DNA of 64,000 bases, taken from contig JAGTTD010000013.1 in the NCBI GenBank assembly GCA_018398585.1, positions 31,327,131-31,391,130 of the forward strand, written 5' to 3'. The DNA comes from Simmondsia chinensis (Eukaryota; Streptophyta; Magnoliopsida; Caryophyllales; Simmondsiaceae). Below, piece after piece: positions 11,107-20,456 of the stretch. The notes under the pieces are model-generated. The model saw only the letters and a list, made by a program, of their open reading frames with translations. It did no database searches and was not told the DNA's origin. Made by a program: the position numbers and the translations under genes. How positions within the stretch are numbered: the stretch's first letter is position 1; each line of letters begins with the position of its first letter.

Positions 11107-11657
11107 CAACATAACAGGTCTAGACTGGTAGAGTTGGTAAAATGTGACCTGACCCGATGACCCAACCCATTTGACCGGCTATCCGGCTCGACCCTAACCT
11201 GAAAAATTTTAAATTTATTAGGATCTAAACCCGCAAAGGAATCGACCCGAATTTGACCCGACCCTAACTTGACCTGGCTCGAGCTTACCCAAAACCTGAA
11301 ATGACTCGACCCGTGATGACCCGAGACCCAGACCAGAACTGTCCTATATTCCAAAATGACCCAAATAAAAATCCATTTTATCATATAATCTATATAAATG
11401 CTAATTATAGGCATTTTGTTTTGTAGTTTTAATTATTACTTTCAAGGATGAATAAATATATTATCAAAATAACATGACGGGCAACCTGAAACCCGAGCTG
11501 ACCTAAGAATACTTGACCCAAGGTTAACCCGACCCACACTCAACCAGAACCGATGTTAACCCAACCCGAGACTAACCCAACTCAAGGATGACCCGACCCG
11601 AGATAGACCCGATGTGACATTAACCCGGCCCGACCCGATTCGATTACCTGGTCTAAG
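11107..11657. repeat. GACCCGA-rich repeat element
   Basis: Two GACCCGACCC-rich arms (11140-11340 and 11475-11650) enclose an AT-rich centre with AATAAATATATTATCAAAAT. The same arrangement is at 16690-17160 and 58400-58980, with an incomplete copy at 15140-15262. Non-coding; the superfamily is not determined. Confidence 0.6.
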
Positions 11658-11659
11658 AA

Positions 11660-12562
11660 TGATGTATCTCAGGTTACGCTTTGAGGAGCAAAGACGAGGG
11701 ATGATACTATCAATCTTACAAACCCTGAGATGCCTCGCGGCATAGGGAACAAGCTCACACCACGAAAGTGCGGGCCAATCAACAGAAGTACGTGAGCGGG
11801 GGTTAATCTGCTCCAAATATATGCAGAAAAGGGGTAAGCAAAGAAGAAGTGAATGTGAGTTCATCCGTTGAACCACGTAGCCAGATACGGATCTACGTTG
11901 AGGGTACATCAACTGGGATGTACGGACCCCGCAACTTTGCCACTTGACTTTTAAAATTATATATATGTCAGTATATAGTTTGCATGTCTCTTTCATTTTT
12001 CTCTATTATTATTTTTTTTCCTTGAAAATTCATTCCACTCTCGCTCTATGAAGGAGAGCACTCCCTAAAATAATTTTTAATTAGTATATTTTACATAAAA
12101 TTTTTATTAATTAATTTTATTTTATTTTATAATTACTCACGGAAAGTGTTCTTGTTCTTGCATATTTTATATATAATTTTTATTAATTCGATCATGTTAG
12201 ATACATGTGTCCGAAAACAGACCACTTATTGATCCAATTTAAATTTAGCTATTATCCAAGCATTAATATTTCATTGCAACTTGATTATAAAACTAAATTG
12301 ATACAATTAAAATTATAGTGCTTTTATTAATACAGTGGATTAAATATGAGCACTTATGATAAAAATCTAATATTTCTTTTTATTTCTATTTCTTATTATA
12401 AATAGAGACCCTGCATTTTTAAAATCCTAAATCCGCCATTGCACTTAGTATGTAGAAGCTCTGAACGCCCCCGAGATTGGTGTCTCAACGGTCTATCGTA
12501 TGTCTAAAGCGCTCACAAGAGGCTAGTGCTCAAGCTTAAAGTGTCAATATCGGATGTGTTAT
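11660..12562. other. Intergenic DNA of unknown origin
   Basis: 11660-11940 is GC-richer than its surroundings and open on the minus strand (11556-11996), but I recognise no family and the frame overlaps the GACCC repeat. 12000-12560 is AT-rich with no feature recognised. The segment is absent from D2. Confidence 0.4.
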
Positions 12563-12800
12563 CACTGCAAAAAAACAAGTCTATTGTGACATTAGATTTT
12601 AACTCTTATCACGGTTAAAAGCATATCTAGCCATCATATCTACACTTTCATTAGTGTCACAGTTGGTTGTGTAACTAAGGCTATAAATACGCTTAAAAAT
12701 GACCCAATAGCTCATTTTTTCTAAATTGCCTTTGTGTCTTTGATGCTTATTTGAAAGTGTCGCTAGCTTGGTGTCCCAATAACTTGATTTTGATGTAGTG
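12563..12800. mobile_element. CACTA-like MITE
   Basis: The left end CACTGCAAAAAAACAAGT and the right end (complement CACTACATCAAAATCAAGTT) form inverted termini beginning CACT. The flanking TAT at 12560-12562 and 12801-12803 is a 3-bp target duplication as expected for CACTA elements. The paralogue (ATCAATGTATGTTTTTTG near 56868) lacks the 238-bp insert. Non-coding. Confidence 0.75.
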
Positions 12801-13850
12801 TATGTTTTTTGAATATTAGAAATCTAACATGTATTGTGTTAATTTAACGAATTTTAGGAATATTATTACCATCGCTCGATTCAATCAATGTATGGAACAT
12901 TCTATTAACTAGGCATGTATTCGATTAATTCATCATTCATCAATATTATTATTTTTTGATAATTATAAGGTGAAAACAGTCACATCAATATAGAAAATCC
13001 AGCTTTCACAAGATAGACAAAGAGCACAAATTTCTTTCCGAAGGTAAGAAGAACATTGGACTTGCTATTGGAAGAAAGCCCAACCGAAAGCCCAACCAAA
13101 CAAATCGATAGTGAGAACCTGATAAAGGGTGTAGTTTAAGGGTTCAGTAAACACTCTCTTAGACTTACCAGTGTAGTCCTATTTCAGATATAGTTCATAT
13201 GTACTCCCAGAGTGTGTAATTAAACTAACGAAGATTAAGAAAAGGGTTATTTACCTTTTACTATCTCAACGTTTGTAGAAATAATAAAAAAGCCTGTTGA
13301 CCTTTTTGATTTATATTTTTAGTACTTAGGTTTTGTATGTATTAATAATTTGGTACCTTCTCTTGCGAAATCCAATGCCGGAAACCTGAAAATACAATTG
13401 CCCATGGCAAAAACAACTTCATATTGAAGCTTGACACTGGAGTTCGGCGCTATGATTATTCTTGTGTTTCCAAGGAGAATGAAAACACCGTTTTGAATTC
13501 CACCTCAACGAAAACATTTTTGATCCATTTAAAAAGCCCCGTGTTAGCATCTTCTCCAAATCCCTAGTAAGCTTTCTCATCTCCAAATTATTAGGCTTCA
13601 ATACTTCATCGTTTTTGTCAGGGGCAATTTTGCTTTTTATGTTTCCGACATTGGGTTTTGCCATCTAATTATTAATATATGCAAAATATACGGTACCAAA
13701 AAAGTAAATCAAAATGGTCATAGATCTTCTTATTATTTCTACAAATATCGAGATATTAAAACTTAGAGTTGTTACTACCAAAAATCTTTATACTTTGTCA
13801 ATTGTGTCAATTTAGTCCTTCCACTTTTAATTATGTAATTTTAATCCCAG

Positions 13851-14630
13851 TGTTAGAGTATAAAACCAATCCTGGGCCTTCACCCATCAGCTTAAGTTGT
13901 TGGGAAAGATGATTCCTTGACATGGTATCAGAGCATACCAACCCTAACTTAAAATAAAAAGAGGAGGAAAGTGAGCGGCGCCCCTATTTCAACACCAACC
14001 CTAACCTGTGACACGCTAGCCCGATACTTGTCTACTGTGATAATGTCTCCGCTACCCACCTGGTTGTCAATCCTATCTCTAATGATCGCAGCAAGCATGT
14101 AGATGTTGACTTTCATTATGTTCGTGAGAAGGTTGTTAAGGGTGATATCCAGGTTCGGTACACACCTACTACCAAACAGGCTGCTGACATATTCACCAAA
14201 TGGTTGGCTACTGATCGCTTTAGCTTCCATAAAACCAATCTGCACTTAGGTCCCCCTCGCACAGATTGAGGAGGTATATTAGGATATATTATATTAATTT
14301 TATTCTGATATTATCCTGATATTATTCTGTAATTATTGATGTACTCTTTACTATAAATATATGCATTAGCAATCCTATTGGGCATGCTTCACCAGCTCAC
14401 ATTCTCACATGGTATCAGAGCCTTGATGATCAAGAGGTCAGGAGTTTGAATCTCAATAGCCCCCACTTTTAATATTAAAATAATTAAGCACAAGGTATGA
14501 GGTGGGCCTGTGCATTGTCCACGCTTCAAGCCCAAGCGGGCATTTGTATGAGGGGGCATGTTAGAGTATAAAACCAATCCTGGGCCTTCACCCATCAGCT
14601 TAAGTTGTTGGGAAAGATGGTTCCTTGACA
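13851..14630 (+). mobile_element. TRIM/Copia chimeric retroelement
   Basis: Two 72-bp LTRs (13851-13922 and 14559-14630, TGTTAG...TTGACA, one or two differences) flank the insert. The 5-bp target duplication is CCCAG/CACAG at 13846-13850 and 14631-14635. The order is: LTR; PBS TGGTATCAGAGC (13923-13934); Copia-like leader; the last ~75 residues of a Copia pol; a Copia-type LTR (14275-14409); a second PBS (14410-14421); TRIM internal DNA; polypurine tract TGAGGGGGCA; LTR. Paralogous copies at 16195 and 57900 have the empty site. Confidence 0.8.
13990..14268 (+). pseudogene. C-terminal fragment of a Copia polyprotein (RNase H end)
   Basis: The plus-strand frame reads CDNVSATHLVVNPISNDRSK, HVDVDFHYVREKVVKGDIQV, RYTPTTKQAADIFTKWLATD and stops at about 14268. 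This is the conserved end of Ty1/Copia RNase H (CDN, H-x-D/E-x-D-x-H-x-x-R-E, ADIFTK). Everything upstream of it has been lost. It sits inside the TRIM-LTR chimera and has no way of being complete. Confidence 0.85.
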
Positions 14631-15080
14631 CACAGTACAAGCTATATTGTGTCAACTTAGTCCCCTAAGTAAAATTTGTGTCAATTTTTAATGAAATTTC
14701 TAATGGTTTGGCCATTGATTGAGTTAAATTGAGTCAATGGGTGGATTTATAGTGGGTTACTTGCATCTAGCATGATTATCCCGTTAAAAATTATATCAAT
14801 AATTTAACTTAAATTTTACTAAAGAACTAAATTGACATAAAATAACTGAATTGTTGAGGGACTGAATGATGTAACTAAAAGTACATGCTAAATTGACACA
14901 ATAAAAAAAGTACATGAACCTTTAGTATAAATAAACCAAAAAAACTAAAAAAACCTTTAAGAAAAGGCCAAGAAAAAAAAAACACTAAAAGTAGCTCATG
15001 ATATATTAAATGATATGCAGAAAAAAACCTTCTTGCTTGTCCAAAAAGCCACAAGTATTAGGTAGAAAATATAAAATAAT

Positions 15081-15116
<36 letters not shown>

Positions 15117-15960
15117 AATACTAATAAAAATAAAAGGGAGTTAGTGAAGCTAGAAAAATGTGACTCGACCCATTTGACTAGCTATGTGACCCGAGCCTAA
15201 CCTGAAAAATTTTAAATTTGTTGGGACACAAAACCAAAAAGGAACCGACCCAAATTTGACCCAACCAAACAAATCGATAGGGAGATCCCGATAAAGGGCG
15301 TGGTTTAAGGGGTCAGTAACACTCTCTTAGACTTACCAGTGTAGTCCTATTCCAGATACAGTTCATATGTACTCCCAGAAAGTGTAATTAAACTAACGAA
15401 GATTAAGAAAAGGGTTATTTACCTTTTACTATCTCGACGTTTGTAGAAATAATAAAAAAGTCTGCTGACCTTTTTGATTTATATTTTTAGTACGTAGGTT
15501 TTGTATGTATTGGTAATTTGGTACCTTCTCTTGCGAAATCTAATGCCGAAAACCTGAAAATACAATTGCCCATGACAAAAACAACTTCATATTGAAGCTT
15601 GACACTGGAGTTTGGCGCTATGATTATTCTTGTGTTTCCAAGTAGAATGAAAACACAGTTTTGAATTCCACCTCAATGAAAACGTTTTTGATCCATTTAA
15701 AAAGCCCCGTGTTAGCATCTTCTCCAAATCCCTAGTAAGCTTTCTCATCTCCAAATTATTAGGCTTCAATACTTGGTCGTTTTTGTCAGGGGCAATTTTG
15801 CCTTTTTATGTTTCTGATATTGGGTTTTGTCACCTAATTTTCAATATATTTAAAATATACGGTACCATAAAAGTAAATGAAAATGGTCATAGATCTTCTT
15901 ATTATTTCTACAAATATCGAGATATTAAAACTTAGAGTTGTTACTACCAAAAGTCTCTAT

Positions 15961-16144
15961 AGATAGCCGAGCCATTCTCTTTATTTTACCGGGCCAGGCA
16001 AACACAATAAAATAAGAAAACAAATCTATTCAACGAGCAAAAGGAGAAAGAGGGATTCCAACCCTCGATAATCCTGAGGACTATGCCGGTTTTCAAGACC
16101 GGAGCTTTCAACCACTCAGCCATCTCTCCAAAAGACAATTTTTA
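15961..16144. other. Nuclear insertion of mitochondrial DNA (NUMT)
   Basis: These 184 bases are present only in tandem copy B. The paralogues at 13790 and 57840 go directly from AAAAATCTTTATAC / AAAAGTCTCTACAC into TTTGTCAATTGTGTC. The insert contains a complete tRNA-Ser(UGA) sequence plus a non-repetitive flank (AGATAGCCGAGCCATTCTC...). About five bases of target (CACTT) are missing, consistent with end joining rather than transposition. Confidence 0.75.
16043..16129 (-). tRNA. trnS-UGA: tRNA-Ser(UGA), mitochondrial type, inside NUMT
   Basis: These 87 bases on the minus strand begin GGAGAGATGGCTGAGTGG. They carry the anticodon stem CCGGTCTTGAAAACCGG with TGA at 16095-16093, a long variable arm as in type II tRNAs, and the T-arm GAGGGTTGGAATCCCTC. 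The T-loop GGTTGGAATCC (rather than GGTTCGAATCC), GAAAGCTCC and the CATAGTCCTCAGG variable arm point to the plant mitochondrial gene rather than the chloroplast one, from memory of the families. As a nuclear copy of an organelle gene it is probably not expressed. Confidence 0.85.
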
Positions 16145-16515
16145 TTGTCAATTGTGTCAATTTAGTCCTTCCATTTTTAATTATGTTACTTTAATCCCAG
16201 TACAATTTATATTGTGTCAATTTAGTCCCCAAAGTAAAATTTGTGTCAATTTTTAATGAAATTTCTAATGGCTCGGCCGTGGATTGAGTTAAATTGAGTC
16301 AATGGGTGGACTTATAGCGGGTTACTTGCATCTAGCATGATTATCCCATTAAAAATTACATCAATAATTTAACTTAAATTTTACCAAAGAATTAAATTGA
16401 TATAAAATAATTGAATTGTTGAGGGACTGAATGATGTAATGCTAAAGGTATATGCTAAATTGATACAGTAAGAAAAGTACAAAGATCTTTAATATAAATA
16501 AACCAAAAAAACTAA
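16145..16515. repeat. Degenerate MULE-type MITE (GTGTCAATTTAGTCC family), copy B
   Basis: TTGTCAATTGTGTCAATTTA at the left is mirrored by CTAAATTGATACAGTAAG near the right, and the centre contains TTGAGTTAAATTGAGTCAAT. The family is the same as 10661-11060 but older. No separate target duplication is visible. Confidence 0.55.
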
Positions 16516-17329
16516 AATACCTTTAAGAAAAGGCCAAAAGAAAAAAAAAAAATTGCGCTAAAAATAGTTCATGATATATTAAATAATATGTAGGAAAAAG
16601 ATGCTTCTTGCTTATCCAAAAAGCCACAAGTATTAGGTAGAAAATATCAATAATAATAATAATATTAATAAAAATAAAAGGGAGTTAGTAAAGCTAGCAA
16701 AATGTGACCGGACCCATTTGACCAGCTACGTGACCCGAGTCTAACTTTAAAAATTTTAAATTCGTTGGGACACAAATCCAAAAAGGAACCGACCCGAATT
16801 TGATCGGATCTGAACCTGACCTAACTTGACCTGAGCTAATCGGAAACTCCAAATAACCCGACGTGTATTAGACCCGACCAAAGTTCGACCCGACCCCTAA
16901 TGACCCAAGGTCTGAATCAAACCTGTCCTATAACCCCAAATGACCGAAATAGAAGTCCAACAAAATGACCCAAATAGAAGTTCAACTCATCTTAGAAAGT
17001 AAATAATAGGCTAATTATAGTCATTTATATCATAATTTTAGTTATAATTTTCAAGTCGAATAAATATATTTTCAAAACATCCTGATGAATCAAACTGAAA
17101 TCCTATCCGACCTGAGGTTGACCCGACTCAACATCAACCCATTCAGAGACCGACCCGAATGATGATAACACTTTTTAACACTTTGAAAAATTAATTATTT
17201 GCCTTGGACTTTAGTGGGTCCAATTTTTGTCTTTTCTAGTTTTTATATTCCATTATTCCTCATCCACTTTTTTTGTTCATTTTCCTAGCTGCCATCTTTT
17301 TTATGTATAAAAAAAAAAAAAAAAAAGTT

Positions 17330-17690
17330 ATTTACACTCAAATTTCTGTACTTGTTCTTCATATTAATTTAGTCTTTATATTTTTAATTGTGTCAAATTA
17401 GTTCTTAGACTGAAATTTATGTTAAGTTATTAATAAAATTTTTAATGGTTTGGCTATAGATTGGGTTAAATTGAGTCAATGGTTGGATTTGTAGTGGGTT
17501 ACTTGCATATAATATGATTGTTTTATTAAAAATTATGTTAATAACTTAAATTTGACCAAAGGATCAAATTGACATAATATAAATTATAAAATGACTAAAT
17601 TGACGTAATTAAAAGCATAAGAACTAAATTAACATATTGAAAAAAGTATAGAAACCTTTGGTGTGAGTAGTTGAATTATTAGACAAAAAT
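17330..17690. repeat. Degenerate MULE-type MITE relic
   Basis: TTATTTACACTCAAATTTCT at the left and CCTTTGGTGTGAGTAGTTGA at the right face each other, with inner words such as TTTGGCTATAGATTGGGTTA. It corresponds to 59150-59520 in D2. Confidence 0.5.
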
Positions 17691-17708
17691 ATTGTATAAC
17701 ATAATATG

Positions 17709-17931
17709 GAATAAATTACCAAAGTAGCACATTTTGCAAAAAAATTTACTAAAATGGCATAGTTGGAAAAATATTTACGAAAATGGCACACTTTACTGTA
17801 GCTTGATCAGCAAACGCCGTTTCGAACAGCGTCTGCTCGGAGAAAAAATTGCAGGCCTTTCGTACGCCGTTTCAGATGGCGTCTGAAAGGTGATGGCGTA
17901 CGGACGCCTAGACCCCCCCCCCCCCCCCCCC
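17709..17931 (+). repeat. Left terminal inverted repeat of the MULE
   Basis: It pairs with 24624-24832. It contains GCACACTTTACTGTAGCTTG and AACGCCGTTTCGAACAGCGT and ends in a run of 19 C. Confidence 0.9.
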
Positions 17932-18168
17932 AACACAGTCCGAATGTCACACCGTTTCTAATCCTTAGTTAGGGCATCTTAAACGAAGCGTTCCACATTA
18001 TTTAATAAAATGATAAACCCTATAACCCTCCTAACTCAATTAACAACAAAATAATAAAAATAACGTATCAAAAAAAATTTAGTAATGGCACATTATTTAA
18101 TGTATAGAGTAATAAAAAAGGAAAAAGTGCATTGTAATAATAGATTACAAAAAAATAAGTAACCTAAA

Positions 18169-20343
18169 TTATGGTACAAAACGTGACATCGATCTACGAC
18201 GAGGTTCATCACAATGCCGTGAGGGTGAACCTTCCGCATGAACTGAAAAACTATGTCGCGAACGTTCACGTGTACTTCCTTCTGGAGCACCAAATGAACG
18301 ATAGTCAAACTCTTCTTCTTGCATAGCCTGATCAAATTGATGTCCTTCACCGGCAGCATTTATTGCGGTACTGCAAGTAGTTAGCTATTCTGTAGAGTCA
18401 GACTCTACATTGTGGCCAACAGTGTTACGTATCCTTTGAACTGCCCTTTTAGCATGCTTTCGAAGAACATCGACCTAGAAAATAGTACATTCAAATGTTA
18501 ACGAAACATATTGTAGAATAAGTAAAGAGACAAATGTTTTAAAAGTGCTTACTACTCGTTGAATTTGGTTGCCACTTGCCTCATAACGAAGCCGGGATCG
18601 ACGCGGAACTTGCACTTCACGCCATCCTATAAGACGCCTAGTGATAGAGTTGTACCAACGCATGTAATCTGTAGGCGATGTAGGAGGGTGACGGACGTTG
18701 GCGATATAATCCATTCATGTGTTCCATACCGCGATCCAGTTCGAATGATAGACCTTCCAATTCTCGTCAGACCTGCCCGAACGAAATGTATCGTGCAAGG
18801 AGTCGAGAGTGTCGATGTGATCCGGGATATGTTGCGTTAATCCAAACTGACGCAATACTCTGTCAGGGCAATGCAGCTTTACAATGCCAAAGCATATCAT
18901 TGGTCCCTGATATCGCCAGATATGACGACTCTCGACACAAATCGCGGGTAAGGTGCTTAACCGGGATTGCCTGTAAGGCGTCCATTGAACCTAAGCACAG
19001 ATAAAATAACTTAGTTATTACATTAAATATTAACAATACAGAATTGTGTCTGTTTTTATGTATATACTTGATGTGGCTCTTGGACATCAAGTTGGTCCCT
19101 GTAGAAGGACTAACATTGCCTTGGATTCTCGCGGAATGTCAAGGCAGCGACCCAGCTGATCAAGTACGAAGTAAATTATTTTAATACATATATAATATTA
19201 CATATACATTAAATCAAGATGTACAAAATATTTTCTCTTACTGAGATCCCAAAGGCGGCAACGGATCATTGACTGCAGGGCGAAGTAGACGGGGCGCGGA
19301 TATAAACGGTCGACCAATGTGTAAATGCTCCCATGACCACAACTACATATGTAATGGTACGTAGGAATTAGAGATTTAATACATTAAAGAATTAAACATG
19401 AATATAAGTGGCCGTCCATACCTGGAGCAATAAAACACACCCGCCGATTTGGGTGCGGCCTGCCATGCAACACTGGCACATTTGTCTGTATAGGTTGGTA
19501 AGAACAACTGACCCCCAGCTGTACTCACTACACCCCTCCATAGTCTCAAGCAATGGAAGATAGACCATTGATGTCCAACTACCAGTGCTGTTGGTGAACA
19601 ACGGGAAGCTGAAATATGAAGGATGTAGCGTCTGGCGTGTTGTAACAACACTTGCTCATCAGCGTAAGCTGGGGGGGGCTTGTGCACACAGTTCCCCCAA
19701 TCATGTACTTCTTAATAGGCTGCCCTTTATTGCTCGTGCTGGGGGGACTGCACCCAATAAAGAATGACAGAGGTTCTGCCAATTGTAGGTAGTGCTACCA
19801 GTGACCGCTCGACCATCTATACGTAGACCCAGTAAGACGGCAATATCCTGCAGTGTTGGTGTCATCTCACCAAAACGTAGGTGGAATGTATGAGTCTCCC
19901 GCCTCCACCTCTCTAACAAAGCACCAATCAATGCGTTATCAATCTGGATGTGACCGACTTGGGTCACTCCAATGAGTCCAGCTTGTACGATATAAGGCCG
20001 TACTGGTGGGTGAAGGGTTGACAGTTGGTGAATCCTCACCCTGATCTCATCATTGCCCTGTAACACAAAGACATTAAATATATTAATCAACTATTCGAAT
20101 AATTATAACTCAAAATTATATGATAAATATTGATTACTGGCATACCGTTTCATTCCAAACATCCTCCGATCGATGACGCTCCTGAAGACGTAACACAGAC
20201 CTGTCATCTGGACCTGGATTCTGCTCACCATACCGAGCAGTTGAAGTCGAAGTCGAAGCATGTCCTCCTAGTGTTCTTACTATATCTATAGAAAAATTGA
20301 AAATAGTAACCAATATCCATAGGCTAACAATAAAATTACACAT
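18169..20343 (-). pseudogene. Plant mobile domain (PMD, MAIN-LIKE type) gene, decayed
   Basis: The likely exons, in order on the minus strand, are: 20290-20146 (TLGGHASTSTSTARYGEQNP to WNET; donor GTATGC); from 20057 (acceptor TTGTGTTACAG; GNDEIRVRIHQ, then VRPYIVQAGLIGVTQVGHIQ, ERWRRETHTFHLRFGEMTPT, LQDIAVLLGLRIDGRAVTG), continuing with frame changes to YLPLLETMEGCSEYSWGSVV and RTQIGGCVLLLQ (about 19428); 19330-19240 (ISAPRLLRPAVNDPLPPLG); 19170-19080; 18905-18550 (HCPDRVLRQFGLTQHI, DYMRWYNSITRRLIGW); and a last exon ending GSPSRHCDEPRRRSMSRFVP and a stop at 18169-18171. This is the PMD layout known from MAIN/MAIL1 proteins and from transposon-borne relatives. At least two frame breaks and internal stops make it non-functional as written. 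Its start is uncertain. Confidence 0.8.
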
Positions 20344-20456
20344 ATTACAGCATTCTTATCGAGCACAACACAAAAATAAAATTATATTTATCATTATTAT
20401 GTTATTACAGTAAATAATGAATGAAATGCAAGTATGAACCTAAGCATAACATTATT

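Larger units (their letters stand above)
13094..15262. repeat. Tandem duplication unit A (~1.4 kb plus insert)
   Basis: The unit runs from AACCAAACAAATCGATAG to the GACCC repeat. The junction to unit B at about 15262 reads TTTGACCCAACCAAAC, so CCCAACC-like microhomology lies at the breakpoint. Excluding the 785-bp TRIM insertion and its target duplication, the unit is about 1.38 kb. Confidence 0.75.
15263..17170. repeat. Tandem duplication unit B
   Basis: This is the second copy of the unit, continuing into the full GACCC repeat at 16690-17160. It contains the 184-bp mitochondrial insertion at 15961-16144. Confidence 0.75.
12801..17708. repeat. Segmental duplication D1, middle part, internally duplicated
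   Basis: This part matches 56868-59563 in D2. Here the stretch from AACCAAACAAATCGATAG is present twice (copy A from 13094, copy B from 15263), whereas D2 has it once (from about 57150). Copy A carries a TRIM/Copia chimera and copy B a mitochondrial insertion; neither is in D2. The small minus-strand frames at 13419-13664, 15587-15769 and 57475-57657 are the same sequence in the three copies. They show no recognised domain, so I do not call a gene. Confidence 0.85.

Noticed and set aside
11556..11996. Minus-strand gene of 146 residues
   Set aside because: It overlaps the GACCC repeat, shows no family motif and has no support from the duplicate copy.
13419..13664. Conserved small protein repeated at 15587-15769 and 57475-57657
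   Set aside because: The three frames are conserved only because the DNA is duplicated; there is no start context, domain or sign of selection visible.
16043..16129. Active nuclear tRNA-Ser gene
   Set aside because: The sequence is of organelle type, lies in a fragment absent from sister copies, and the D- and T-arm promoter boxes are not those of a nuclear tRNA-Ser.
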